NCBI GenBank assembly: GCA_026388185.1
Contig: JAPLKG010000008.1
Location: 337,149 to 401,148, forward strand
DNA length: 64,000 nucleotides
Reading direction: 5' to 3'
From: Candidatus Eisenbacteria bacterium
GTDB taxonomy: Bacteria > Eisenbacteria > RBG-16-71-46 > JAFGJU01
Shown here in pieces: positions 42,822 through 50,893 of the stretch; the stretch's first letter is position 1, and each line of letters starts with the position of its first letter. The notes beneath the pieces are model-generated. The model saw only the letters and a list, made by a program, of their open reading frames with translations. It had not been told where the DNA came from and did no database searches. The position numbers were made by a program, and so were the translations under genes.

Positions 42822-42869
42822 GACATCAAAGCGGCAAGTTAAAATCCGGCATGAAGGTGAGGTGATAGT

Positions 42870-43133
42870 ATGAACAAGGCCGAACTGATAAGCACTGTTG
42901 CGAAGGCAGCGAAGCTCACCAAGAAGGACGCCATGATGGCCGTGGAGGCAACCCTCGATGCCATTAAGAAGAACACCAAGAAGGGTGTCCAGCTAGTAGG
43001 CTTCGGTAGTTTTCAAGTGGCAAAGAGGAAGGGCAGAATAGGGCGCAATCCGCGCACTGGTGAGGAGATCAAGATCCCGCCTTCCAAGACGGTTCGTTTC
43101 AGACCAGGCAGTGCCTACAAGGAGCAACTGTAG
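42870..43133 (+). CDS. hup: HU family DNA-binding protein
   Basis: An 87-residue protein of standard length. It has the N-terminal helices (MNKAELISTVAKAAKLTKKD), the GFGSFQVAKRKGRIGRNPRT arm with the conserved RNP tip that intercalates into DNA, and the usual C-terminal PPSKTVRFRPG. HU bends and compacts DNA as a dimer. GAGGTGA lies about 7 nt before the ATG. It has its own promoter and a strong terminator, so it is monocistronic. If IHF is absent in this organism, HU may help sigma54 activators loop DNA, relevant to the regulator gene that follows. Confidence 0.95.
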   Translation: MNKAELISTVAKAAKLTKKDAMMAVEATLDAIKKNTKKGVQLVGFGSFQVAKRKGRIGRNPRTGEEIKIPPSKTVRFRPGSAYKEQL

Positions 43134-43154
43134 TCCTTGACTGGATGCCAGTAA

Positions 43155-43186
43155 CAAAGGGGTGATCCTCAGTGGTCGCCCCTTTG
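43155..43186 (+). terminator. Rho-independent terminator of the HU gene
   Basis: CAAAGGGGTGATC pairs with GGTCGCCCCTTTG (13 bp including two G-T pairs) around a six-base loop, followed by CTTTTT. It begins 21 bp after the stop codon. Confidence 0.88.
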
Positions 43187-43497
43187 CTTTTTCCCCTTTC
43201 CCCGGTCCCGCGCTCGTCTTCGGGAACGCCGCTTTGATTCCCTCCGAGTCTCCGGCAATCTCTTTCAGGGCATGTCACCAGTGGGAAGCCGACAGCGTTT
43301 TGTATGGATAGTAAGTACCCATGCGCAACTTCTTGATACACTTTGAGTAGTATTGCGATCCCATCGAAAGGGTGACGGCGGTTTCGATCGACCCCTTGCC
43401 GTGGTTCGGCAACGAAGACGCGCAATTCCACCGCGGCGCCATCATGCGTTATTGCAACACAATATAGCATCAAGTGAAAGGACGATTACTTTCGTTT

Positions 43498-43514
43498 CTG
43501 GCACAGTGTGTGCA
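43498..43514 (+). promoter_or_regulatory. Sigma54-like (-24/-12) promoter upstream of the kinase/AAA+ regulator
   Basis: CTGGCACAGTGTGTGCA matches the YTGGCACGRNNNTTGCW consensus at all but two fixed positions. The invariant GG and GC are separated by exactly 10 bases. Transcription would begin near 43525, about 545 bases before the regulator's likely ATG, with a structured leader in between. Confidence 0.5.
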
Positions 43515-43537
43515 ATGTACGTTGGATGCAAAGGGCT

Positions 43538-43629
43538 CTGAGACCGCGACCTGTTTAACCAACCCCGGCAGGAGCAATCCGCCAAGAAGGCAACAGGGCA
43601 GCCACAGGCAGATTGCGGTCGCGGCTCAG
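43538..43629 (+). ncRNA. Possible structured leader or small RNA
   Basis: CTGAG (43538-43542), one bulged A, then CCGCGACC (43544-43551) pairs with GGTCGCGG (43617-43624) and CTCAG (43625-43629), a 13-bp stem enclosing about 65 bases. It would lie right at the 5' end of a transcript from the sigma54-like promoter at 43498. No known RNA family is recognised. Confidence 0.35.
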
Positions 43630-43860
43630 AACCTTTCGCACGAATGAACCATCAGAGGCCGGAAGAAATAGGAGAGACGGAGAAAGCAGTACCGAAGCAA
43701 GACAGCCCACAAGGCTGCCACACAGGGCGCGGTCAAAGGTGACCGTGCCCGAGGAAGTCTGGAAAGGCTCCCTGCCACTCTCGTGACGCTTCGCAAACAC
43801 GACCATTTTGCGGTCGAGCTGATGCCTCCCTTGCGTTTTGTAGAAGCCACGGTGTTGACG

Positions 43861-43894
43861 GGGAGCCAATCTTTTGTGGCGGCCGTTGGCTCCC
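43861..43894. repeat. Inverted repeat, 9-bp arms
   Basis: GGGAGCCAA at 43861-43869 and TTGGCTCCC at 43886-43894 are perfect inverse copies around a 16-base loop. It is followed 9 bp later by a second, larger inverted repeat. Confidence 0.6.
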
Positions 43895-43903
43895 GGTACC
43901 GTG

Positions 43904-43956
43904 CCCTGCGCGGTGCCGTGAGGCGGCCGGCCGCCTCTCTCGCGGACCGCGCAGGG
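43904..43956. repeat. Nested GC-rich inverted repeat
   Basis: The outer arms are CCCTGCGCGG (43904-43913) and CCGCGCAGGG (43947-43956). The inner part GAGGCGGCCGGCCGCCTC (43920-43937) is a perfect 18-bp palindrome. No T-run follows, so it is not a standard terminator. It lies about 110 bp before the likely start of the kinase/AAA+ regulator and may act on its mRNA or as a protein-binding site. Confidence 0.65.
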
Positions 43957-44068
43957 CCGAATTTACTTGATTCTAGCCCTGTCTAGTGATACAAGAGAAG
44001 GTGTGGAAAGGCGGCGTCAGGGTCCTCACTTTGTGAGGCCGAGTGCCTCAGATTGCTCGAACCCTTTC

Positions 44069-47000
44069 ATGGGAGCGATTCCAAATCGGTACACGGTGGT
44101 CGAGTCTATCTCCTACGGGGGAATGGCCATTGTATTCAAGGTCACCGATGAGGAAGAGGGCCGAATACGGGCTCTCAAGCTTCTCCCCCTGACTGGTTGT
44201 AGTCCCACCGCGGTAGAGCTCTTCAGGTTGGAGTTTGCTCGCGTATCCTCACTAGAACACCCTCACATAGTGAAAGTTTATGATTTTGGATCGGCCGGTG
44301 ACGAGGCGCTTTACTTCGTCATGGAGTACCTTGAGGGTCTCCATTTCGATGAGGCTCTGAGAGACCGGCCCTTCGATACGGTCATCAAGCTCTCAATACA
44401 AATATGTGATGCACTCTCCTACATCCATTCGAGAGGGATCGTGCATGGTGACATAAAGCCGGCCAACGTGCTGGTGGTAAGGGGCGAAGGCGGAAACGGG
44501 TCTCCGGAGAAAGCGGGTGACGTTCCGGAGAACGGAGGATTGACCGTCAAACTTACAGATTTCGGTCTTTCTCGCGCCATGAGCCAGGCGGGCATCGCAG
44601 GAGGAACGCACGCCTACGTCGCACCCGAAGTAATAAGAGGTCTACCCGTGGACGCACGCGCCGATCTCTACTCTTTCGGCGCGATGCTGTACGAGCTGGT
44701 GGCGGGAGCGAGGCTTTTCAGCGAGACCTCCGAGGAAGCCCTCTTGAGAGCGCATGTGCTCAAGAGACCGATATCGCCCAGGGAAATCAACCCATCCCTT
44801 CCTACCGAACTCACGAACGTGATTCTCAAACTGCTCGAGAAGGACCCGGAGCGGAGATATCAGTCCGCGCGCGAGCTCTCGCGGGTCCTGACGCACGTTG
44901 CGGGGCTTGAAGCCGAGACTGAGATTCTCTCTCCTCAGCCCGTGGCATTGCTGTCGCCGGAGATTGTCGGCCGAAAAGAGGAGATTTCTCTATTGAGAGA
45001 GAGCCTGGCGTCGTGCAGAGCGGACGGGAAAGGTGGTTTCTTCTTGGTGACGGGGGAGGCGGGGATTGGCAAGACTCGACTCTTGGATTGGCTCAGACTC
45101 GCGGCTTCCATGGACGATCTGCGGGTGGCACTCATGAGATCGGACGAGTCTTTTGCCTCCTCCGGCCGAGTTCGCTTGAGATGGAGCGGCAAGGCAATTG
45201 GAGCCGGGCCGTGCGCGCATTGTGAGGTGCCGGAAGTGGCGGAGTCTAACAGACCGGCTGACGGTGGTTCGGGAAGAGGGCTCGCGGAATTCTCGGGTGC
45301 GGATCCACTGTTCAAGAGTATTTTCCCCGGAACCACGGACAAGCTGGAACCTAGCGTCGTTCTCATAGACGATGCCCACTTGGGAGGACCCGAGCTCTTG
45401 AGTAGCCTCATAGCCAACGTTCCCTTCACGTGTGCCATGCCCCTTCTGTTTTTTTGCAGTTGTGAGGTCGAGGCCTTTGAAAAGGGCACCGCCGCGGAGA
45501 GACTCTACTCGGAGCTGGAGTCGCACGCGGGGGTTCGGAAACTCGCGCTTCGCAGGCTTTCGATGGAAGAGGTCTTCCAACTTGCCTCGTCCATGCTGGC
45601 GGTCGAACCTCTTGATGAGATGAGACCGCTGGCCGAGTGGCTTTTCTTGCGGTCTCAGGGTATTCCCATGCTGGTCGAAGAGCTCTTGACCGAGCTTGCG
45701 TCGCGGGGCTGCATCAAGAGAGTCGGAGAAAGAATAACGTGGGACCTATCCGGTGAGGCTTCGATTGTCTCTGTCCTGGGTGCCCCTGATCTGCTGGAGA
45801 GGAGGCTTGGGGCACTGAGCCCGGACGAGTCCATGCTGCTCAAGGCGGGCTCGATTTCAGGAAACGCCTTCCGCACAGAGGCCCTGGGCTTCGTTCTCTC
45901 TAAGCCGCCCGCCGAAATCGCGCGACTCATCAGCGGTCTGAGAGACAAGGGCATCATCGAATCCGGTGAACCGGGTTACTACGTTTTTTCCCACCCTGTC
46001 GCGAGGCGCACGGTGTTCCAAGGAATAGACGCGGGAGTCAAGCGCGAACTCCACGCGAAGATGGCTCTGTGGTTGGAGAAGAATGAGCCGGAGACCGGGT
46101 TGGCGGAACTTGCCTTGCATTTGGAGGAATCTGGCCGGAACGAAGACGCGCTGGCGTGCCGGATGAGATGCTTCGAACTCGCGGTGGGGGAAAGCTCCTA
46201 CCTGGACGCCCTTCAGCACGGTAGGGTTGCGATCTCGCTCGCGAGGGCAGCCGGGCAGAAGGACTTACTCACGCGCGCACTGGGGTTGACCGCAGACTCG
46301 GCGGAACGAGCCGGCAGTCACGCGGAGGCGCTCCGGCTTTGGGAAGAGCGCCTGAGTCTCATTCCTGGAGAGAGCAGAGGCGAACGGTTGCAGACAACCC
46401 TCAGAATCGCCAAACTCAAGCTCAAGTTCTCGCGGTACGATGAGGCGGAGGAGAGACTCCTTGAGGCCATGAAGCTGGCTTCGGCTGGAGGGTTTGAAAA
46501 AGACAGAGCAGAAATCCTTGCGGACATGAGCTGGGTGTATTTCAGAACATCCAGGGACGACGAAGCGCTGAAGTGCCTGGAAGAAGCTGCAAGATTGGCT
46601 TCCGAGAGCGGAATGGAGGCGTTACTGGCCCGCATCGAGAACCGCTCGGGAGTGGTGCTCTCCAAGCTCGGGCGTCTCGAAGAGTCCGAACGGCGCCACA
46701 GGGAGGCCGTGCGCCTGGGACGGCTGAGCGGTGGAGCGGACGTAGTGGCACCCTGTCTCAATAATCTGGGATTGATCCTCCTGAAGAGAGGTCGCTTTGA
46801 AGAAGCGGAATCAGCCATTTCTGAGGCCTGCGATAAGGCTCAAGAAGCCGGCGAACTGATAGTCCTGAGCGCCTGTCACAATAACTTGGGACTTGTGCGC
46901 AAGGAACTCCTCGAGCTTGACGGGGCTCTCGAGAGCCACCTGAGGAGCATGGAGCTGCGCAAGAGATGTGGAGACCTGGTGGGGAGCGGCAGAACATCGG

Positions 47001-49363
47001 CGAATGTCGCGGTCATTTACAGACTCAAAGGAGAGATACCGCTCGCCAGGCGATTCTACGCAGAGGCTTACAGAATCGCAGAACAGTTTGACCTCAAGCA
47101 TGAAAGAGCCGTTGCTGCAGGAAACCTTGCAGAAGTCGAAGGCCTGACGGGCAGCCTGGATGAGGCCGAGAGACTTTACCTGGAGGCCATGGAGATCCAC
47201 AGGGAAAGCGGTGACAGGGACGGCGTTTCCACTTGCGCGGCAGGACTTGGTCATGCTTTCTTGAGAAACGGAGACTCCCTCGGGGCCCTGCAATGGGTCA
47301 GAAAGGCGATCGAGGCTTCCTCGACCGGATCTCAGGAGAAAGTAGTCGCAGAGCAAGTGCTCGTTGAGACTTTGTGTTCGCTAGGAGAGATCGAAGAGGC
47401 CGGGAAGGAGCTGGGGCGTCTGTCGCTACACACGGACGAAGAGACTCGCAGCGTGGGACTTGGGATTCTGAGGAGAATGGAGGGACTGATTCTGGAAAAG
47501 AGCGGGAATCTTAAAGAGGCGATCGAGAAATACCGGTCCTCATGCTCTGTATTGAGTCAGGAAGGGGATTCGCTGGAGAGAGCGCGAAGCCTTCTCTCCT
47601 TGGGCGAAGCACTCCTTGCCTATCGCAGAGAGACGGCGTCAGGCGAATCCTCGCAGAGCAAGAAGGAGCTTCTGGCCGAGGCCTTGTCTGCCTTGGAGGA
47701 GGCTGATCGGATCTTCGAGAGAATGCAGGCCGGCCCGGAGAGAGCCAGGGCGATGTCGGCCCTACTGAATGCCTACAGGGAAGCTTCGTCGCTACCGGGG
47801 GCCACGGCGCAGAAGGAGGAAACCGACACTTTGTTCAAGACCGCAGAGCTCATCAACTCGACGCTGCCGTCCTCGGTGGTGCTTGAGAAGATAATGGACC
47901 TGGCCCTGGAGAAGACCGGTGGCGAGAGGGGTCTCATTGTCTTGACGAACACAGAGTCAGGAGAGATTGAGAAGGTTCTGAGTCGCTCACTGGAGGATCA
48001 AACGGAAATAGACGCGCTTGAAATAAGCCGCACGGTCGTTAAGCGCGTGACACGAGGGGGTCAGGCCTTGGCGACGCCCGACGCCTCAGTAGATCCTGAG
48101 CTCAAAGACATCAAGAGTGTTGCTCAGCTTGAGATTCGCTCCATCCTGTGCGTGCCTCTCAGGGCGAGAAACAAAGTCATCGGCGCCGTCTATCTTGACA
48201 ACCGGAGTGTTCCGGCGGCCTTCGGGTCGGCTCACCAGAATTTCATGGAGGGTTTTGCGAATCTCGCAGGCATGGCCATCCAGAACAGCATGCTGCGCGA
48301 GGAACTGGAGGGAATGAATCAGTCTCTCAACCGTGAGAATCTGGAACTCAGAAAGCAGGTCGCCTCTCACTACAAGTTTGACCAGATCGTCGGCGAGAGC
48401 CCGCAGATGAAGAAGGTGTTCGGCGCCATCGAGAAGGTGGCGAGCAGCGGCGCAACGATCATGATCACCGGCGCGAGCGGCACCGGGAAGGAACTCGTGG
48501 CGCGTGCCATACACTTCAACAGTCCAAGAAAAGACAAACCCTTCATTCCGGTCAACTGTGCGTCCATTCCGAGAGAATTGATTGAAGGCGAACTGTTCGG
48601 CATAGAAGATCGCGTCGCCACGGGTGTGTCAAAGAGGATCGGGGTTTTCGAGCAAGCAAACGGAGGTAGCATATTCCTGGACGAAATAGGCGACATGAGT
48701 CTTGACCTTCAGGCCAGACTCCTGCGAGTGCTTCAGGAAAGAGAATTCACGAGGGTGGGTGGGAGACGGAGCATCAAGGTGGACGTGCGAGTAATCTGCG
48801 CCACAAACAAGAATCTGTCTGACGAGATGGCCCGGGGTAACTTCAGAGACGACCTGTATTACAGGATTTCCGGCATTCCCATCAACATCCCTCCCCTGAA
48901 AGAGAGAAAGGGCGACATACCCCATCTGGTAGCGTTCTTCCTCAAGAAGTACAGTGCCCTCCACACGAGAAGCATCCCGCCCAAGATAGGCGAGGAGATC
49001 ATGAGAGCACTCATGGAGGGCGAGTGGGAAGGTAACGTTAGAGAACTGGAGAACTGCATCGAGAGGTTTGTAGTCATGTGCGCGCCCGGAGAGGAAGTGC
49101 GCTTCGGTCTCCTTCCGCAGGAGTTGAAGACGAAGGCCTTATCCTTGAGCCCGGCGTCCACCTCTGGCACGACAGGCAAGAGGAAGCTGAAAGAAGAGGT
49201 CGCCCAGGTGGAGAAACAGAGACTCATGGAGGCCCTGATCCGCAACAACGGGAACAGAAGCAAGGTTGGCAGAGAGATCGGAATCTCCGAGCAGAGCGTC
49301 AGATACAAGATACGAAAGCACCACATCAACGTTCGCCAACTGTGTCGAGGCACTCTAACTTGA
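44069..49363 (+). CDS. Ser/Thr kinase - AAA ATPase - TPR - GAF - sigma54-activator-type AAA+ - Fis HTH regulator
   Basis: 1764 residues from ATG 44069; the frame is open back to a TTG at 43967 but no start has a good ribosome site. Kinase at about 7-290: glycine loop SYGGMAIVF, Lys37, HGDIKPANV with Asp128, DFG at 164, APEV. A PknK/MalT-like ATPase follows with GEAGIGKTRLL near 327 and SVVLIDDAHLGG. TPR repeats run about 680-1245 (EEAERRHREAV type). GAF at about 1265-1410. The AAA+ core has ITGASGTGKELVARAIH near 1465 and GGSIFLDEIGDMSLDLQ. The C-terminal Fis-type HTH has NNGNRSKVGREIGISEQSVR. The sigma54-contacting GAFTGA loop is altered: RVATGV at 1515-1520. Adjacent sigma54-like promoters suggest it regulates itself and the genes after it. 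Confidence 0.9.
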   Translation: MGAIPNRYTVVESISYGGMAIVFKVTDEEEGRIRALKLLPLTGCSPTAVELFRLEFARVSSLEHPHIVKVYDFGSAGDEALYFVMEYLEGLHFDEALRDRPFDTVIKLSIQICDALSYIHSRGIVHGDIKPANVLVVRGEGGNGSPEKAGDVPENGGLTVKLTDFGLSRAMSQAGIAGGTHAYVAPEVIRGLPVDARADLYSFGAMLYELVAGARLFSETSEEALLRAHVLKRPISPREINPSLPTELTNVILKLLEKDPERRYQSARELSRVLTHVAGLEAETEILSPQPVALLSPEIVGRKEEISLLRESLASCRADGKGGFFLVTGEAGIGKTRLLDWLRLAASMDDLRVALMRSDESFASSGRVRLRWSGKAIGAGPCAHCEVPEVAESNRPADGGSGRGLAEFSGADPLFKSIFPGTTDKLEPSVVLIDDAHLGGPELLSSLIANVPFTCAMPLLFFCSCEVEAFEKGTAAERLYSELESHAGVRKLALRRLSMEEVFQLASSMLAVEPLDEMRPLAEWLFLRSQGIPMLVEELLTELASRGCIKRVGERITWDLSGEASIVSVLGAPDLLERRLGALSPDESMLLKAGSISGNAFRTEALGFVLSKPPAEIARLISGLRDKGIIESGEPGYYVFSHPVARRTVFQGIDAGVKRELHAKMALWLEKNEPETGLAELALHLEESGRNEDALACRMRCFELAVGESSYLDALQHGRVAISLARAAGQKDLLTRALGLTADSAERAGSHAEALRLWEERLSLIPGESRGERLQTTLRIAKLKLKFSRYDEAEERLLEAMKLASAGGFEKDRAEILADMSWVYFRTSRDDEALKCLEEAARLASESGMEALLARIENRSGVVLSKLGRLEESERRHREAVRLGRLSGGADVVAPCLNNLGLILLKRGRFEEAESAISEACDKAQEAGELIVLSACHNNLGLVRKELLELDGALESHLRSMELRKRCGDLVGSGRTSANVAVIYRLKGEIPLARRFYAEAYRIAEQFDLKHERAVAAGNLAEVEGLTGSLDEAERLYLEAMEIHRESGDRDGVSTCAAGLGHAFLRNGDSLGALQWVRKAIEASSTGSQEKVVAEQVLVETLCSLGEIEEAGKELGRLSLHTDEETRSVGLGILRRMEGLILEKSGNLKEAIEKYRSSCSVLSQEGDSLERARSLLSLGEALLAYRRETASGESSQSKKELLAEALSALEEADRIFERMQAGPERARAMSALLNAYREASSLPGATAQKEETDTLFKTAELINSTLPSSVVLEKIMDLALEKTGGERGLIVLTNTESGEIEKVLSRSLEDQTEIDALEISRTVVKRVTRGGQALATPDASVDPELKDIKSVAQLEIRSILCVPLRARNKVIGAVYLDNRSVPAAFGSAHQNFMEGFANLAGMAIQNSMLREELEGMNQSLNRENLELRKQVASHYKFDQIVGESPQMKKVFGAIEKVASSGATIMITGASGTGKELVARAIHFNSPRKDKPFIPVNCASIPRELIEGELFGIEDRVATGVSKRIGVFEQANGGSIFLDEIGDMSLDLQARLLRVLQEREFTRVGGRRSIKVDVRVICATNKNLSDEMARGNFRDDLYYRISGIPINIPPLKERKGDIPHLVAFFLKKYSALHTRSIPPKIGEEIMRALMEGEWEGNVRELENCIERFVVMCAPGEEVRFGLLPQELKTKALSLSPASTSGTTGKRKLKEEVAQVEKQRLMEALIRNNGNRSKVGREIGISEQSVRYKIRKHHINVRQLCRGTLT

Positions 49364-49520
49364 GTCGCGCCCACGTGTTCCCTGCGGCCAATCTTGCACC
49401 TGCCGAGGTCCATTCCTAGATTTTGTCGAGCCGTTCCTGGCGGTCTTTAAGCCATCCATTCAATCTGCCGCGTAACTCACGACTCAATAATACGTTACCG
49501 CGCCGTGTTTTTTGACCTTC

Positions 49521-49537
49521 TTGGCACGCAACTTGTT
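49521..49537 (+). promoter_or_regulatory. Sigma54-like promoter upstream of the small exported peptide gene
   Basis: TTGGCACGCAACTTGTT matches YTGGCACGRNNNTTGCW except for C instead of R and GT instead of GC at -12. The -24 GG lies 10 bases before that G. It sits about 100 bp before the ATG at 49640 and just downstream of the activator gene. Confidence 0.5.
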
Positions 49538-49639
49538 CTCCTACCTGATTATAGTTGGCTCTCTAGTACAGCTTCCTGACGCTTTGCCCGGCCGCCAAAG
49601 AGAGTGCTCTGTCCACGTTTGTCCAAGGAGGTGTTCCGC

Positions 49640-49867
49640 ATGAACCTTTCTACAGTATCCAGACGATTGGTGATTCTATCCGTTCTGGTCTTGTTCTTGT
49701 TGGTCGTACTGGCTCCAGTCGGCGTCGTCACTGCGGGTCCGGCCGGTCTTCCGGAGCCAATACCGGTTGTTCCTCCAGATGAGGATGGTTCGGGTGGTGC
49801 AGGCACGGGTGGTTCGCTTGCGCTGCTGAATCTGGTCGTCAGTGTGGGGACGGCAGTCGTCCTCTAA
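49640..49867 (+). CDS. Small exported glycine/proline-rich peptide
   Basis: A 75-residue protein. Residues 1-32 form a signal peptide (RRLVILSVLVLFLLVVLAPV, then VVTAG). The mature part is acidic and flexible (PEPIPVVPPDEDGSGGAGTG) and ends in a hydrophobic stretch (LALLNLVVSVGTAVVL). AAGGAGGTG lies 8 nt before the ATG, which is stronger than most sites here and suggests high expression. No family is recognised. It lies between a sigma54-like promoter and a tight hairpin, followed by the degenerate AAA+ gene. The hydrophobic end could be a second membrane segment or an assembly motif. Confidence 0.7.
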   Translation: MNLSTVSRRLVILSVLVLFLLVVLAPVGVVTAGPAGLPEPIPVVPPDEDGSGGAGTGGSLALLNLVVSVGTAVVL

Positions 49868-49869
49868 TG

Positions 49870-49888
49870 TCATCCTTTGGCAAAGGAT
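49870..49888 (+). other. Tight hairpin between two cistrons
   Basis: CATCCTTT and AAAGGATG form a perfect 8-bp stem with a three-base loop, 3 bp after the stop of the small peptide gene. There is no T-run. It may protect or partly end the upstream mRNA and so lower expression of the following gene. Confidence 0.5.
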
Positions 49889-49954
49889 GCCTGGAGCAAA
49901 GCGGCGGTCGGGTCTTCTCCAGGTGCATTACTCTTGGGAACAGGAGGTCGTGTG

Positions 49955-50539
49955 ATGGCGATGTGGAACGATGGAAAGTCGCGGAACGCCACTCATGAGA
50001 CCCTGAGAAAGGTCCTTGAGCGGGACAGCAATTTCCTTCCCAACGTTCTTGTGATAGGCAGTGATGGGGCACGCAGAAAGTGGGTTGCACGCATGTTCCA
50101 CGCGGCCAGCTTCCAGAACAAAGGCGCATTCACCGTGCTCAGATGCAAGAACGGATCGCAGGGACCAAAGAGTGAGTTCTTGAATCTGTTCTTTGCCCTG
50201 ACGAGAGACGGGGAGTGTCCGTGTTCGCGGACCTCCACGTTGCTCTGGGGTAGAACACTTTTCATCGATGAGGTCGAGCAGATGGACTCACAGGGCCAGA
50301 GGCTATGCCTCGAATTCCTGAAGCAATTGCAGAGATTCAAGAATGAGAGGCCTGGCGAAGTGGGATTGAGGGTGATCGCGGGAGTGAGCAAGGATCTCTC
50401 TGACTCAGTGACCCAAGGCAGCTTTCTTCCCGGCCTCCTGGACTTGCTCGACAAGGTGCGGATAGAGCTTGACCCGGCGGGCAAGAAGAAGATCGAAACA
50501 ACATTCCCCAAGCGCGCGTGCGCGGGCGTTGAGGCTTAG
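49955..50539 (+). CDS. Degenerate sigma54-activator-like AAA+ protein
   Basis: 194 residues from ATG 49955 (AGGAGG 7 nt upstream). The sequence follows a bacterial enhancer-binding AAA+ domain: NVLVIGSDGARRKWVARMFH stands where TGESGTGKELVARAIH is expected, LLWGRTLFIDEVEQMDSQGQ where the Walker B LFLDEIGELS lies, and LRVIAGVSKDLSDSVTQGSF where RIIAATNRDL lies. The Walker A Lys-Ser/Thr is replaced, no GAFTGA loop is visible and there is no HTH. It should therefore not hydrolyse ATP or open promoters. It may modulate the upstream activator by mixing into its hexamer, which is inference. Confidence 0.7.
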   Translation: MAMWNDGKSRNATHETLRKVLERDSNFLPNVLVIGSDGARRKWVARMFHAASFQNKGAFTVLRCKNGSQGPKSEFLNLFFALTRDGECPCSRTSTLLWGRTLFIDEVEQMDSQGQRLCLEFLKQLQRFKNERPGEVGLRVIAGVSKDLSDSVTQGSFLPGLLDLLDKVRIELDPAGKKKIETTFPKRACAGVEA

Positions 50540-50893
50540 CAGGGCAAGGCCGGCCCGGTTGGCGCGCACAAGAACATCTCCCGGCACAGCCGCATGGCGC
50601 CGCAGGCAGCTCTCCACCCCTCCCAGAGCCCTCCACAGGCATGACGCGAGGGCTGACACACAGAAAATGACGCGGACCTTGCCTGCCGGCACGTACACAA
50701 AGCTCTGGTCAAGAGTTGGCTCAATGTGTATGATGTCTGCTGCCTCGTACGCTCAAACATAGGTGGCGTCAGCGTCTTTTTCTCCATCTGACGGAACGTG
50801 CTAGGGAGGAAGAGAAGTTCCTCATTTTCTTTGCGTTTGTGACTCGTTGCAGCCAACCCGAGTATGCCGACCACCAGTCGAGTTCAGTAGATC
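50540..50893. other. Intergenic stretch before the polysaccharide locus
   Basis: About 350 bases with only overlapping shadow frames. No sigma54 pattern (GG-N10-GC) and no strong sigma70 promoter was found by eye. Confidence 0.35.

Noticed and set aside
43783-43986. 67-codon ORF before the kinase gene
   Set aside because: It runs through two strong inverted repeats and has no ribosome site; the repeats explain the sequence better.
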